This document shows, in pieces, positions 41,948-52,457 of a stretch of 64,000 nt of DNA (the first letter of the stretch is position 1; each line of letters starts with the position of its first letter). The stretch is from Thermodesulfovibrionales bacterium. Its GTDB lineage: Bacteria > Nitrospirota > Thermodesulfovibrionia > Thermodesulfovibrionales > Dissulfurispiraceae. The translations under genes were made by a program, and so were the position numbers. Under the pieces are notes generated by a model. It did not search any database, was not told the origin of the DNA, and saw only the letters and a program-made list of their open reading frames with translations. The stretch covers positions 172,160 to 236,159 of the forward strand of contig JAGUWD010000003.1 in NCBI GenBank assembly GCA_020062545.1, given 5' to 3'.

Positions 41948-43222
41948 ATGGCAGCAGAGAAGAGAAAGAGAAATAGCAGTGTTATTGTCGGACTCGATGT
42001 AGGCACGACAAAGATATGCGCTATTGCAGGAGAGGTTACGGAAGATGGAATAGATATACTCTCTGTGAGTTCGCACCCTTCCAACGGCCTTAGAAAAGGC
42101 GTTGTGATCGATATCGAGGCTACGGCGAATTCCATAAAGAAGACTATCTCTGACGTTGAGGAGCAGACAGGTATCAGCGTCAGGGAGGTGTATGTAGGCA
42201 TTGCAGGAAGCCATATAAAGAGTTTCAGCAGTTACGGTGCTGTGGGCATAAAGGGCAGGGAAGTAACGAGCGAGGATGTGGAAAGGGCCATAGATTCTGC
42301 AAGTGCCGTGTATGTGCCGTTAGACCGGGAAATACTCCATGTCCTTCCCACTGATTTCATCCTCGACGGACAGGACGGGATAAAAGACCCTGTTGGCATG
42401 GCCGGCGTCAGGCTGGAGGTAAAGGTTTATATCGTTACAGGTGCTGTTGCATCCGTACAGAATCTCCTGAAATGCTGTGAAAGGGCTGGGCTCGATGTCG
42501 TGGATATAGTCCTTCAGCCCCTTGCATCTGCCGAAGCAACATTAAACAACGATGAGAGGGACATGGGTATAGCCCTTGTGGATATCGGCGGCGGGACAAC
42601 CGACATTGCCATTTACAGAGAGGGATGGCTGAGGCATACGGCAGTATTGGGCATAGGAGGCAATCACTTTACAAACGACATATCGGTTGGACTGAGGCTG
42701 CCTTTTAACGAGGCAGAGCGTGTTAAAAAAAGATACGGCTCTATCGTCCCGGAGATCGACAATGCCGAAGTAGATGTTGTGGCTATTGACGGACAGGTGA
42801 GGGGAATACCCCGGAAGTATATTACTGAGATACTCCAGCCGAGGTGTGAAGAGCTTCTTGAACTTGTCAGGCAGGAGATACATGCCGTGCATAATAACGG
42901 CATTGCCGTGTCCGGGGTTGTTCTGACAGGAGGGTCTTCATTGCTTTCGGGCTTTGACAGAATGGCAGAAGCGATCTTATCAATGCCTGTGAGGATAGGG
43001 TATCCGCATTTGTCTCATCAGAATTTTTCTGGGGATGGTCATGGAATGCATGTGCTGAAGGGAGAATTCAACAATCCAATGTATGCCACAGGTATAGGAC
43101 TCGTGCTGTACGGCATCGGGTCTATAATGCCTTCCGAAAGAGGTGGCTTTTCTTCCGATTTGTTTAGCAGGGTTTTAAATAAGATGACAGGATGGTTTAA
43201 GAAAATAGCGGGCAGGAGGTAA
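41948..43222 (+). CDS. ftsA: Cell division protein FtsA
   Basis: Actin-like ATPase that tethers FtsZ filaments to the membrane. It has VGLDVGTTKICAIAGE near residue 14, the 1C-domain segment VREVYVGIAGSHI near 78, VDIGGGTTDIAIYREG near 203 and VVLTGGSSLLSG near 325. The C-terminal amphipathic helix (NKMTGWFKKIAGRR) is the membrane-targeting sequence. It is 424 aa, a normal length. It starts 3 bp after ftsQ. Confidence 0.96.
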   Translation: MAAEKRKRNSSVIVGLDVGTTKICAIAGEVTEDGIDILSVSSHPSNGLRKGVVIDIEATANSIKKTISDVEEQTGISVREVYVGIAGSHIKSFSSYGAVGIKGREVTSEDVERAIDSASAVYVPLDREILHVLPTDFILDGQDGIKDPVGMAGVRLEVKVYIVTGAVASVQNLLKCCERAGLDVVDIVLQPLASAEATLNNDERDMGIALVDIGGGTTDIAIYREGWLRHTAVLGIGGNHFTNDISVGLRLPFNEAERVKKRYGSIVPEIDNAEVDVVAIDGQVRGIPRKYITEILQPRCEELLELVRQEIHAVHNNGIAVSGVVLTGGSSLLSGFDRMAEAILSMPVRIGYPHLSHQNFSGDGHGMHVLKGEFNNPMYATGIGLVLYGIGSIMPSERGGFSSDLFSRVLNKMTGWFKKIAGRR

Positions 43223-43224
43223 TT

Positions 43225-44520
43225 ATGTTTGAGCTGGAAGATGTAGGAAGACTGGTTGCAAAGATAAAGGTGATAGGTGTCGGAGGAGGGGGAACCAATG
43301 CCATAAACAGCATGGTTGCAGCGAACCTCTACGGCGTGGAGTTCATCACTGTTAATACGGACAGCCAGCATCTCGATGCATCCCTTGCGCCTGTGAAGGT
43401 AAAGATAGGCACAAGCCTTACAAAAGGGCTTGGTGCAGGCTCCAACCCTGTTATCGGCAGGCAGGCTGCCATCGAGGATAAGGACTCTCTGTCAGGATGC
43501 ATAGAAGGGGCAGACATGGTCTTCATCACAGCAGGCATGGGCGGCGGGACAGGTACTGGCGCAGCACCTGTCATTGCAAATATTGCAAGGGAGATGGGTA
43601 TTCTTACGGTTGCAGTAGTGACAAAGCCTTTTTATTATGAAGGCAGGAAAAGGGCAATAAATGCAGAGGAAGGCATAAGGGAGATTAAAAAGCATGTGGA
43701 CACATTGATCGTTATCCCAAATGACAGGATACACCTTGTTGTGGAAAAGGGCACGCCGTTGCTTAAATCATTCTCCATAGCAAATGATGTCTTAAGGCAG
43801 GCAATACAGGGCATATCGGATTTGATACTCATCCCCGGTCTTATAAACCTCGATTTTGCAGACGTGAAATCAATAATGGAAAATGCAGGAAGGGCTGTCA
43901 TCGGCATGGGGACAGGAAGCGGAGATGGAGGAGCATTTGAGGCTGCTAAAAGGGCGATATCCAATCCCCTTCTTGAAGAATCATCCATAGAAGGTGCAAA
44001 GGGCATACTCATAAACATAACAGGCGGGCTCAATATGTCCATAGATGCTGTTCAGGAGGCATCGTCGCTGATTTATGATTCTGCCCATGACGATGCAAAC
44101 ATTATCCTCGGCGCTGTTATAAATCCGGATATGGAGGATGATGTGAGGGTAACAGTGATAGCCACAGGGCTTGAGGACAGGGTGGAAAAGGCAGAACTGC
44201 CGCAGGTGAAGAAGTGGATGCCCACGAAAGACCCTATAAGTCTTAAAGGCTCAGGGAGGGTATTGTCCAAGAGCATAGATATGCCTTCAAAGGAGCAAAG
44301 CCCTGTTGAACAGAGTCCTGTAAAAGAGCCTACCAGAGAGCCGGCCAAAGATATGAAAAATCTTGCAGAAGATATGCAGGATAAAGAGCCTGAGAGGAGT
44401 CTTCTAAACTTCCATGACCAACCGCAGGAAGAACAAAAGCCTGCTTTAAACGAATCCATCCTCCCACAGGAAGATATTTATGATATCCCGACTTTTTTGA
44501 GAAAGAAGATAAGTGAGTGA
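43225..44520 (+). CDS. ftsZ: Cell division protein FtsZ
   Basis: Tubulin-like GTPase forming the Z-ring. GTP-binding signatures are GVGGGGTNAINSM near residue 17 and GGGTGTGAAPVIA near 107. The T7 loop is NLDFADVKSIM near 209. The linker (about 325-410) is Glu/Pro-rich and the C-terminal peptide DIPTFLRKKISE is the FtsA/ZipA docking sequence. It is 431 aa. The stop overlaps the next gene start (GTGA). Confidence 0.97.
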   Translation: MFELEDVGRLVAKIKVIGVGGGGTNAINSMVAANLYGVEFITVNTDSQHLDASLAPVKVKIGTSLTKGLGAGSNPVIGRQAAIEDKDSLSGCIEGADMVFITAGMGGGTGTGAAPVIANIAREMGILTVAVVTKPFYYEGRKRAINAEEGIREIKKHVDTLIVIPNDRIHLVVEKGTPLLKSFSIANDVLRQAIQGISDLILIPGLINLDFADVKSIMENAGRAVIGMGTGSGDGGAFEAAKRAISNPLLEESSIEGAKGILINITGGLNMSIDAVQEASSLIYDSAHDDANIILGAVINPDMEDDVRVTVIATGLEDRVEKAELPQVKKWMPTKDPISLKGSGRVLSKSIDMPSKEQSPVEQSPVKEPTREPAKDMKNLAEDMQDKEPERSLLNFHDQPQEEQKPALNESILPQEDIYDIPTFLRKKISE

Positions 44521-46139
44521 ACCGTAAGCTAATCGAAAAAGTTGATACCCTTCTTTCAAAGGAAAAAGGCACTATCTTTAAAGACCCCGGCGGAAAGATA
44601 AATATATGCCTCGTTTATCCCAATACATATCATGTAGGCATGTCGAACCTTGGATTTCAGGGCATTTACGGCCTTCTCAATAAGAGGGATGATGTTGTAT
44701 GCGAGAGGGCATTTCTGCCTGATGAAAGAGACATCGAAGAATATATAAGGACAGAGTCACCAATCTTTTCTTATGAATCAAAGAGGCCATTAAGCAGATT
44801 TGATATAGTAGCCTTCTCCATTTCATTTGAAAATGACTACCCGAATATTTTAAAGATACTCGATATTGCGAAAATTCCGTTTGGTTCATCAGAAAGAAAT
44901 GAATATCATCCACTCCTGATTGCAGGGGGAGTTTGCTGTTTCTTCAATCCAGAGCCCATAGCTCCAATCTTTGATGTTATCTTTATTGGCGAGGCAGAGG
45001 AATCGCTGAATGAATTTATTGATATCTATAAAGCAAAGGGTGAGATTAAGAAAGAAACGATTAACATCGAAGGTATTTATATTCCTGAATTCTATGATAT
45101 TAGATACAGCGATGAAGGGAAGATAGCTGAAAGAATTGCAAAGTATGGAGCACCGGAAAAAATAGAAAGGAGATACCTGAAAGACTTATCTGTTTCTCCT
45201 ATAACAACCACAATTATCACCCCTGAAGCCGAATTTTCAGAGATGTATCTTATAGAGGCCATGAGGGGATGCCCGTGGAAATGCAGATTCTGCCTCGTGG
45301 GACATATTTACAACCCTACACGGAAAAAAGAATTAGAAACCATTACGGCAGAGATAGAGAGGGCAAAGGAGATTACTCCTAAAATAGGGTTAATCGGGCC
45401 TTCCCTCACAGATTATGCACATATCAAGGATGTTCTGTGCATCGATGGTGTTGATTTCTCTATAACCTCTTTACGTGCAAGTGCAAAGAGTGCTGAGCTT
45501 GTTGAGCTTCTCAAGGGGCACAAGAGTGTGTCTATTGCACCTGAAGCAGGAACAGAGAGGATGAGAAGGGTTGTCAATAAAAAGATTACAGAGGATGACA
45601 TACTTGACACATCGAAACTCACATTAAATGCAGGCATAGAGAATCTGAGGCTTTATTTCATAATCGGGCTTCCAGCAGAGACGGATGAAGACGTCTCAGG
45701 GATTGTTGAGATTGTAAAAAAAGTGAGAAGAATTTCGAACAAGGGGAATATAATATTGAGCATAAGTACATTTGTTCCAAAGCCGTTTACTCCATTTCAA
45801 TGGCATCCTATGGAGCATCTTGATTCTGTGAAGGAAAAGCTGAAGTTTATTAAAAAGGCATTGAGGGATGAAAAGGGTGTCAAGGTCTTTCATGATGTTC
45901 CAAAATATGCACACATGCAGGGGCTTTTTTCTATGGGTGACAGGAGGATATTTAATGTTCTAAAGGAAATGGTTAAGACTGATGACTATAGATCTGCATG
46001 TTCTCAGGCAGGGGTGGATATGGACTTTTATATATTCAGAAAAAAAGACTTTAATGAAATACTGCCGTGGGATTTTATAGATACAGGCATATCGAAAGAG
46101 AAGCTATGGAGTGAGTATTTAGAGGCTATGAATGTATAA
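44517..46139 (+). CDS. Radical SAM protein with B12-binding-like N-terminus
   Basis: A 540-aa protein with a cobalamin-binding-like N-terminal domain (NICLVYPNTYHVGMSNLGFQ near residue 23) followed by a radical SAM barrel whose cluster motif CPWKCRFC lies near 251-258 (CxxxCxxC). It resembles the TIGR03960-type family, members of which often sit near ribosome or cell-wall genes and have no proven reaction. It starts with GTG overlapping the ftsZ stop, so it is co-transcribed with division genes. The substrate is unknown. Confidence 0.82.
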   Translation: MNRKLIEKVDTLLSKEKGTIFKDPGGKINICLVYPNTYHVGMSNLGFQGIYGLLNKRDDVVCERAFLPDERDIEEYIRTESPIFSYESKRPLSRFDIVAFSISFENDYPNILKILDIAKIPFGSSERNEYHPLLIAGGVCCFFNPEPIAPIFDVIFIGEAEESLNEFIDIYKAKGEIKKETINIEGIYIPEFYDIRYSDEGKIAERIAKYGAPEKIERRYLKDLSVSPITTTIITPEAEFSEMYLIEAMRGCPWKCRFCLVGHIYNPTRKKELETITAEIERAKEITPKIGLIGPSLTDYAHIKDVLCIDGVDFSITSLRASAKSAELVELLKGHKSVSIAPEAGTERMRRVVNKKITEDDILDTSKLTLNAGIENLRLYFIIGLPAETDEDVSGIVEIVKKVRRISNKGNIILSISTFVPKPFTPFQWHPMEHLDSVKEKLKFIKKALRDEKGVKVFHDVPKYAHMQGLFSMGDRRIFNVLKEMVKTDDYRSACSQAGVDMDFYIFRKKDFNEILPWDFIDTGISKEKLWSEYLEAMNV

Positions 46140-46148
46140 TAAGAATAT

Positions 46149-46354
46149 AAGTTGTGCGATATATATGTCAGGCACGGCTCAAAGATTTTAAAAAGTGCTG
46201 TTTCAAGCATATATAGAAAATTATAAGTGCATCATATAATAAGTATCCAATGTAGTAGATGACGGATACAAGATAAATGTTTTTGCAAGTGCGGGGTTTA
46301 AAATCTTTTCGCCGCACCTGACATATATTTTCTAAATTAGAATCTAAGCAAAGG
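46149..46354 (+). repeat. Long-hairpin repeat, copy E
   Basis: Full copy of the A/E subtype. Outer arms are ATATATGTCAGG/CCTGACATATAT and the central hairpin is GTATCC/GGATAC with loop AATGTAGTAGATGAC. The right end reaches the AAAGGAGG Shine-Dalgarno of the following small gene. Confidence 0.88.
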
Positions 46355-46365
46355 AGGAGGAAAGC

Positions 46366-46593
46366 ATGCCTGAGATAGAAGATATTGCCTTTAAAATTTC
46401 TGCTGCCTTTGAGGACGATTATTTTGTGATCCCGAAAAGAAATGCCTTTAATGCAGTATTCGATAAGTATTTGTCTTTAGCTGACCCAACTGCCTCGATG
46501 GAGCCTTATGAGGCCATAGTTACGCTCGGATACAGATTTCGTACCGAGTTTGACGAAATGGTAAAACAGTTAAAAGAGCTTGGCTTGATATGA
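46366..46593 (+). CDS. 75-aa acidic protein of unknown function
   Basis: A soluble, mixed helical protein (IEDIAFKISAAFEDDYFVIP near the start, EMVKQLKELGLI at the end) without membrane segment or known motif. AAAGGAGGAGG immediately upstream is a strong ribosome site, so I trust the gene. It stands alone between repeat copy E and the next gene. I do not recognise a family. Confidence 0.7.
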   Translation: MPEIEDIAFKISAAFEDDYFVIPKRNAFNAVFDKYLSLADPTASMEPYEAIVTLGYRFRTEFDEMVKQLKELGLI

Positions 46594-46703
46594 AGGGTAA
46601 CTAAGGCGGTATCTCGAAAATAAAATCTATCTCTCTATATAAGGGGATGGTGAGAAATGGTGTATAATTACTTTAGTAATATCCGGAGGAACAGGGAGGG
46701 GAA

Positions 46704-47972
46704 ATGGACATCTATAAAAAAACTTGCACGATTATCATTGTATTAATAGCATTTCTTTATTCAGGTTCTTCATTTTCTGCTGAAAAAGGGAAAAAGCCTT
46801 ATCCGAGATACTGGATGAGCGTTGAAACAAATAACATGAGCATGCCGGGGATGCAGGCCGAGATGCCTGATATTCCCGGACTTGGCGGCATGTTGGGGGG
46901 ATTCGGCAAGGCGAAGCGTTCTCTTTATCTGCAGCTTAACTCGCCTCATAAAGCCTCTTCAGACCTACAGGCAACCCATGATATACCGCCGGTAATGAAA
47001 ATGGGTGATACCCTGCCTCTTTTGACTCCTCCGAAGGGAAAGCCGGGGACGAGCGAGGGAAGCGAAGGATACGAGAAACCTAAGTTCAGAATGCTCGTTT
47101 ATTGGGGATGCAGTGAAAAGGTTCGTCAGGGGCAGCCTAAAGTTATAGACACTGATAAAATGACCATTGAGGAGTTCGGCAGGGCAATGGCAGGACGCGC
47201 GCCATCGCCTCAGTATCCGCCTGCCCCGCGTTCAGGCTGGATTTATTCCGAATGGCCTAATATAAAAAAGAAGATTGATGTGCAAAAGGACAGTTCACTT
47301 ATAGGCGAGCATGTGATACACGGCAATTATCTGCCTGATACTATCCGTTTCAAGATAGACGAGAGACATGATTTTATGGCGCCTGTTGAATTTACATCTG
47401 TTAAAGGAGACCATTCAAGAGGGTTTCAATTTGCGTGGAAGTCTATCCCGACAGCCACAGGGTATTTTGCAACTGCAATCTCGCACAATGAAAAAACTGG
47501 TGAGATGATTCTCTGGACATCAAGCGAGGTGTATGATACAGGTTGGGGGCTTATGCATTATTTATCTAATGACGATGTACGGAGATTTATAAAAGAAAAG
47601 GTGATAATGCCTGCTGATACAACCAGTTGTGCGGTTCCAGGAGGAATTTTTAAAGACGCGCGAGGCGTAGCAGTACAGTTTATTGCCTACGGTGATGAAT
47701 TAAATTTAGTCCATCCCCCGAGACCTGACAATCCGAAGGAGAGGGAGAAATGGAATCCGGTCTGGACAGTAAAAGTCAGATTGAAATCCACAGGTATGGT
47801 TGTGCTTGATGAGATGGAACAGGATGATACTTCGAGGCGATCTAAAAAAGAACGGTCTAAAGAAGATGAATCGGAAATAGAAAGCGGGTCAAAGACCAAA
47901 GACAAGGACAAAACTAAAGATGAAGAAGGCAGCAGCCCGTTAAAAAAGCTTAAAGGAATATTCGGGTTTTAA
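46704..47972 (+). CDS. Secreted protein of unknown function
   Basis: A 422-aa exported protein with a signal peptide at residues 1-27 (cleavage near FSAEK). A Met/Gly/Pro-rich region follows (MSMPGMQAEMPDIPGLGGML, near 44-65), then a globular mixed domain (FRMLVYWGCSEKV near 132, SIPTATGYFATAISHNE near 251), and a highly charged Lys/Asp/Ser tail ending PLKKLKGIFGF. No catalytic motif is recognised. GGAGGAACAGGGAGG precedes ATG. I can only say that it is probably periplasmic or outer-membrane associated. Confidence 0.75.
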   Translation: MDIYKKTCTIIIVLIAFLYSGSSFSAEKGKKPYPRYWMSVETNNMSMPGMQAEMPDIPGLGGMLGGFGKAKRSLYLQLNSPHKASSDLQATHDIPPVMKMGDTLPLLTPPKGKPGTSEGSEGYEKPKFRMLVYWGCSEKVRQGQPKVIDTDKMTIEEFGRAMAGRAPSPQYPPAPRSGWIYSEWPNIKKKIDVQKDSSLIGEHVIHGNYLPDTIRFKIDERHDFMAPVEFTSVKGDHSRGFQFAWKSIPTATGYFATAISHNEKTGEMILWTSSEVYDTGWGLMHYLSNDDVRRFIKEKVIMPADTTSCAVPGGIFKDARGVAVQFIAYGDELNLVHPPRPDNPKEREKWNPVWTVKVRLKSTGMVVLDEMEQDDTSRRSKKERSKEDESEIESGSKTKDKDKTKDEEGSSPLKKLKGIFGF

Positions 47973-47988
47973 CAGGGTGAAAGTATTT

Positions 47989-48447
47989 TTAAACCGTTTC
48001 AAAAATAAAATCAATTTCTACCGGAGAATTCAGCGGGAGAACATATACTCCGACTGCTGCGCGGGCGTGCCTGCCGGCTTCGCCGAAGATTTCGAATAAC
48101 AAATCAGATGCAGCATTTAAGACCTTAGGCTGTTCTGTAAAGTCAGGGGCAGATGCAACATAGCCGTTGAGCTTTACGCACCGTTTGATTTTATCGAGAT
48201 TTCCAAGATGAGACTTCAAAACCGAAAGCGCATTGATAACGCATTGCCGAGCATCTTCCTGCGCTTCTTTGATTGATACGGATTCTCCGAGTTTTCCCGT
48301 CCTAATGAGTTTGCCATCTTTCAACGGAAGCATTCCGCTCAGAAACAGGAGATTGCCTGTCTGGACACAAGGAACATAAGAGCCCAGTGGCTTTGGTGCA
48401 TCTGAGAGGGTGATGCCAAGTTCTTTGAGTTTTTCTTCAGGAGACAT
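47989..48447 (-). CDS. RidA-family enamine/imine deaminase
   Basis: A 152-aa YjgF/RidA-type protein, which in this family hydrolyses reactive enamines formed by PLP enzymes and protects branched-chain amino acid synthesis. It has LKELGITLSDAPKPLGSYVP near the start and VQTGNLLFLSGMLPLKDGKL, and HARAAVGVYVLPLNSPVEID near 126-145, including the conserved Arg. ATG at 48447 shares its first base with the leuC stop codon. A longer in-frame extension upstream is only leuC read in another frame. Confidence 0.9.
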   Translation of the reverse strand: MSPEEKLKELGITLSDAPKPLGSYVPCVQTGNLLFLSGMLPLKDGKLIRTGKLGESVSIKEAQEDARQCVINALSVLKSHLGNLDKIKRCVKLNGYVASAPDFTEQPKVLNAASDLLFEIFGEAGRHARAAVGVYVLPLNSPVEIDFIFETV

Positions 48448-49706
48448 TACAGTCCCAATTCCTCTGGCACTCCGATTCTTCCGAGTACTGCCGATGCTGC
48501 TGCAACTGCCGGGTTTGATAGATACACTTCGCTCTCGGGATGCCCCATTCTTCCAACGAAGTTCCTGTTTGTTGTTGCCAGAGCCCTCTCTCCTTTTGCA
48601 AGTATTCCCATGTGTCCGCCGAGGCATGGCCCGCATGTTGGTGTTGAGACAACCGCCTCTGCATCTATGAATATATCGAGAAGCCCTTCCTTCATTGCCT
48701 GTTTGTATATCTGCTGCGTTGCAGGTATGACTATCATCCTCACATTTGGATTCACCTTTCTGCCTTTCATAATTTGTGCTGCCTCTCTTAAATCTTCGAG
48801 CCTTCCATTTGTGCATGAGCCAACAACTACCTGGTCTATGGCGATTTCGAACAATTCGGCTGCAGGTCTTGTATTTGAAGGAAGATGAGGGCATGAAACT
48901 GTCAATGGTATCTTTGAGCAGTCGTATTCTCTGATTTCCACATATTTTGCATCTGAATCAGATGTGTAAAATTTATAAGGCCTTTTAGCTCTGCCTTTCA
49001 CATACTCTTCTGTTATGCTGTCAGGAATGATTATGCCGCTTTTGCCTCCAGCCTCTATTGCCATGTTGCACATGGTGAGCCTTCCATACATTGGAAGGTT
49101 TCTTATTGTCTCTCCTTCAAATTCCATTGCCCTATATAATGCACCGTCAACTCCTATATCTCCTATGGTATGAAGGATTAAATCCTTGCCTCCAACCCAT
49201 TTATTGAGCTTTCCGTAGTAAATGAATTTCATGGATTCGGGGACTTTGAACCAGCATTCGCCTGTTGCCATAGCAGCAGCCACATCTGTTGAGCCGACTC
49301 CTGTTGCAAATGCACCGAGGGCTCCGTATGTGCATGTATGGCTGTCTGCGCCGATTATCAAATCACCCGGAACTACAAGCCCCTGTTCAGGCAGCAATGC
49401 ATGCTCGATGCCCATCCTTCCTATTTCAAAGTAAAGTCCGAGATGGTATTCCTTTGAAAAATCCCTGAGCAGTTTGCATTGTTCTGCAGCCTTTATATCC
49501 TTCTGAGGTGTGAAGTGGTCCGGAATAAAAGCTACTTTATTTTTATCAAAGACATCCTTCGCCCCTATTTTTTTAAATTCCTGAATCGCAATTGGGGCGG
49601 TAATGTCATTGGCAAGGATGAGGTCAACCTTTGCATTTATTAATTCACCTGCATAGACTTCTTTCTTTTCTGAATGTGCAGCAAGTATCTTCTCGGTAAT
49701 AGTCAT
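48447..49706 (-). CDS. leuC: 3-isopropylmalate dehydratase large subunit
   Basis: Aconitase-fold 4Fe-4S enzyme isomerising isopropylmalate in leucine synthesis. It has [20 protein letters not shown] near residue 123, VVGSCTNGR near 296 and [11 protein letters not shown] near 358, which provide the three cluster cysteines. At 419 aa it belongs to the compact bacterial/archaeal LeuC group. leuD is not adjacent, as ridA follows directly, so the small subunit must be elsewhere. Confidence 0.94.
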   Translation of the reverse strand: MTITEKILAAHSEKKEVYAGELINAKVDLILANDITAPIAIQEFKKIGAKDVFDKNKVAFIPDHFTPQKDIKAAEQCKLLRDFSKEYHLGLYFEIGRMGIEHALLPEQGLVVPGDLIIGADSHTCTYGALGAFATGVGSTDVAAAMATGECWFKVPESMKFIYYGKLNKWVGGKDLILHTIGDIGVDGALYRAMEFEGETIRNLPMYGRLTMCNMAIEAGGKSGIIIPDSITEEYVKGRAKRPYKFYTSDSDAKYVEIREYDCSKIPLTVSCPHLPSNTRPAAELFEIAIDQVVVGSCTNGRLEDLREAAQIMKGRKVNPNVRMIVIPATQQIYKQAMKEGLLDIFIDAEAVVSTPTCGPCLGGHMGILAKGERALATTNRNFVGRMGHPESEVYLSNPAVAAASAVLGRIGVPEELGL

Positions 49707-49842
49707 ACATCCTCCTGAATATTAAGCTTTAAAAACACTATTATATCCTTACAGAATAGATATTGACAAGGCGAATATATAAACGAAATACTATGTCCTG
49801 TCATTACTAACATAATTTATGAATAGAAAATAGGGGGACACT

Positions 49843-50100
49843 ATGCATACAGATGAATACGCTATTACATCTTCAAGGGAAGTGAATATCTGCAATAAAA
49901 AACTGAAGGCAATAGAAAAATTCCTCTCAAAGATGGAAAGCAAATATAAGATGAAGACAGAGGTGTTTATTGAAGAATATAAAAAAGGAGAGGGAAGGGA
50001 CAACAAAGACTTTGATGAGTGGAAAGAGAACTATGAAGCATTGAAACTCTGGAAAGAGCGCAAGAAGCAATATGACGAAATATATCGCAGGATGAGATGA
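49843..50100 (+). CDS. 85-aa charged coiled-coil protein, unknown
   Basis: A small, very charged helical protein (NKKLKAIEKFLSKMESKYKM, then EWKENYEALKLWKERKKQY). It is transcribed against its leu neighbours, with ATG at 49843 after a purine-rich TAGGGGGAC stretch. Its size and composition resemble small antitoxin-like proteins, but no partner toxin is present and I do not assign a role. Confidence 0.55.
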   Translation: MHTDEYAITSSREVNICNKKLKAIEKFLSKMESKYKMKTEVFIEEYKKGEGRDNKDFDEWKENYEALKLWKERKKQYDEIYRRMR

Positions 50101-50114
50101 TGATCTCTTAAAGC

Positions 50115-51623
50115 TTATCTCTTTCTTACGGCGAGTTTGTTTAATGCATTTATGTATGCCTTTGCAGCGGCAACGATTATGTCGGTATCAGCCCCATGTC
50201 CTCTTACTGCATGGCCGTCCTCCTCAAGGGAAACCATAACCTCGCCGAGTGCGTCTGTTCCGCCTGTAATACTCTTAACCTCAAATTTTAAGAGACTGCT
50301 TTTTGTATGTGTAATGGCTGCAATTGCCTTATAGACAGCATCAACAGGGCCGTCGCCATGCTCCATTTTTTCGACAATATTGCCATTGACCCTCAGCTTA
50401 AGGGCTGCTGTAGGCTTTACATTAACTCCGCTTGTAATCGACAGGTCAACGAGGCCGTATATCTCGGGTGTCTTTGATACCTCTTCCGAGACAAGTGTTT
50501 CTATATCTTCATCGAATATATATTTTTTCTGATCTGCAAGGTGCTTGAACTTCTCGAATGCCCTGTTCAGTTCTTCCTCTGTCAAATCATATCCAAGCTC
50601 ATGGAGGCGTGCCTTGAATGCATGCCTTCCCGAATGTTTTCCGAGAACGAGCTTTGATTTCGGGATTCCAACATCCTCCGGCTTCATAATCTCGTATGTT
50701 GACCTCTCCTTGAGCAGGCCGTCCTGATGTATTCCTGCCTCATGGGCAAATGCATTCTCACCCACTATTGCCTTGTTAGGCTGGACAACCATCCCTGTTA
50801 TCTTTGAAACGAGGCGGCTTGTCTTGTATATCTCCTGTGTCACTATCTTTGTATCTGCATTGTAAAACTTTGGCCTTGTCTTTAATGCCATCACAATCTC
50901 TTCCATGGACGCATTTCCTGCCCTTTCGCCAATGCCGTTGATAGTGCACTCCACCTGGCCTGCGCCCTTAAGGATTGCAGTGAGGGAATTGGCAACAGCA
51001 AGACCTAAGTCATTATGGCAGTGAACAGAGATTACCGCTTTATCGATATTGGGAACATTGTTCATCAAGTATTCCATGAGTTCACCGTATTCCTGCGGCA
51101 CTGTGTAACCTACGGTATCGGGGATATTGACTGTGTTTGCCCCGGCTTTAATGACCTCTTCTGTGACTTTGCAGAGATAATCCCAGTCGGACCTTGTAGC
51201 ATCCTCTGCAGAGAACTCCACATCATCCGTATACTGTCTTGCCCTTTTTACGGCATTTACAGCGGCATCGATCACAGCCTCTCTTGACATTTTCAGTTTA
51301 TACTGAAGATGAATATCTGAAGTGGCTATAAATGTATGGATTCTCATGGATTCAGCAGGCTTCAGTGCCTCTCCTGCCCTGTCGATATCTTCGTTCCTTG
51401 CTCTTGCGAGGCCTGCAATGGTAGCGCCTTTTACCTCTGTTGCAACCCTTTTAACCGCCTCAAAGTCTCCCGGCGATGCAATGGGAAACCCTGCCTCTAT
51501 AATATCCACCCCCAACTTCACGAGCTGTTTTGCCACCTGAATCTTCTCATCCACATTCATGGATGCGCCTGGTGACTGTTCGCCGTCTCTCAGTGTTGTA
51601 TCGAATATCTTGATAATCCTCAT
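50115..51623 (-). CDS. leuA: 2-isopropylmalate synthase
   Basis: Condenses acetyl-CoA with 2-oxoisovalerate, the first leucine-specific step. It has the metal-binding start [16 protein letters not shown] (residues 7-22), [11 protein letters not shown] near 137, [16 protein letters not shown] near 199, [20 protein letters not shown] near 229 and AGIHQDG near 295. The C-terminal LeuA regulatory domain (about 370-502) is present, so leucine inhibition is likely. Overlaps pssA by four bases. Confidence 0.94.
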   Translation of the reverse strand: MRIIKIFDTTLRDGEQSPGASMNVDEKIQVAKQLVKLGVDIIEAGFPIASPGDFEAVKRVATEVKGATIAGLARARNEDIDRAGEALKPAESMRIHTFIATSDIHLQYKLKMSREAVIDAAVNAVKRARQYTDDVEFSAEDATRSDWDYLCKVTEEVIKAGANTVNIPDTVGYTVPQEYGELMEYLMNNVPNIDKAVISVHCHNDLGLAVANSLTAILKGAGQVECTINGIGERAGNASMEEIVMALKTRPKFYNADTKIVTQEIYKTSRLVSKITGMVVQPNKAIVGENAFAHEAGIHQDGLLKERSTYEIMKPEDVGIPKSKLVLGKHSGRHAFKARLHELGYDLTEEELNRAFEKFKHLADQKKYIFDEDIETLVSEEVSKTPEIYGLVDLSITSGVNVKPTAALKLRVNGNIVEKMEHGDGPVDAVYKAIAAITHTKSSLLKFEVKSITGGTDALGEVMVSLEEDGHAVRGHGADTDIIVAAAKAYINALNKLAVRKR

Positions 51624-52396
51624 TCCTTACTCTCTATTGATTGCTGTTCTATTTGTTTTAATTTCCTTCTTTTTGCAAGAAGAATTGTATTCTCAATTAT
51701 ACCCCAAAGGAGGTATGCCATTGCAAAGATGAATATTGCAGTCGGAGGATGCACGAACAGGACAAATAGCACTAAAACAAATACAATCAAGACCCAGAAG
51801 GGCTTTCTCTCCCTGAAATCGATCTCCTTCAGTCCGTGATAGCGAAGGGTGCTTACCATTAATAAAGAAAGCATGATTGTAATGATTGGAAAGAAGATAT
51901 TTTTTCCCGGGATGCCTGTCCAGAATTCATAATAGAAGATAACTACAGAGGATAGAATAGTTGCAGCGCCTGGTATTGGCATGCCCTTGAATGCCTTTGA
52001 TCCTGGAGCACCTGTCTGTATATTAAACCTCGCAAGCCTCAGCGCACCGCATGCAACAAATAAGAACGCTGCTGCCCATCCAAGTCTTCCAAAAGGTGCG
52101 AGCGTCCATTTATACATCATTACCGACGGAGCGACGCCGAATGCCACAAGGTCTGAGAGGGAATCAAGTTCAATGCCGAATCTTGTGGATGTATTTGTGA
52201 GCCTCGCAATCCATCCATCGAGGCCGTCAAATATGTTTGCAATTATTATTGCCCATGCTGCATTTAGAAAATTGCCGTTTATAGCTGACAGGATTGCAAA
52301 GAAGCCGGCAAACATGCCGCATAGGGTTATTGTGTTGGGCAGAAGATATACACCCTTTTTGGGCTTTCTTTCCTCTCTCTTATGTTTAGCTGTCAT
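51620..52396 (-). CDS. pssA: CDP-diacylglycerol-serine O-phosphatidyltransferase
   Basis: Membrane enzyme of the CDP-alcohol phosphatidyltransferase family that makes phosphatidylserine. The signature [20 protein letters not shown], followed by LDSLSD near residues 56-80, gives DG..AR...G...D...D. About eight hydrophobic segments follow (258 aa). The downstream-acting decarboxylase psd is encoded just before it, so the two give phosphatidylethanolamine. Co-transcription with leuA and ilvC is probable. Confidence 0.93.
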   Translation of the reverse strand: MTAKHKREERKPKKGVYLLPNTITLCGMFAGFFAILSAINGNFLNAAWAIIIANIFDGLDGWIARLTNTSTRFGIELDSLSDLVAFGVAPSVMMYKWTLAPFGRLGWAAAFLFVACGALRLARFNIQTGAPGSKAFKGMPIPGAATILSSVVIFYYEFWTGIPGKNIFFPIITIMLSLLMVSTLRYHGLKEIDFRERKPFWVLIVFVLVLFVLFVHPPTAIFIFAMAYLLWGIIENTILLAKRRKLKQIEQQSIESKE

Positions 52397-52457
52397 AATC
52401 GAATTATAACATTATACGAAAGGCAGAGATATCTGATGTTTTAACAAAATTAATTCA

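Noticed and set aside
48448..48894. Longer RidA protein starting at 48894
   Set aside because: The extra residues are leuC read in another frame, while ATG at 48447 coupled to the leuC stop gives a normal RidA.
49763..49768. TTGACA upstream of the 85-aa gene at 49843
   Set aside because: No acceptable -10 at 16-18 bp spacing.
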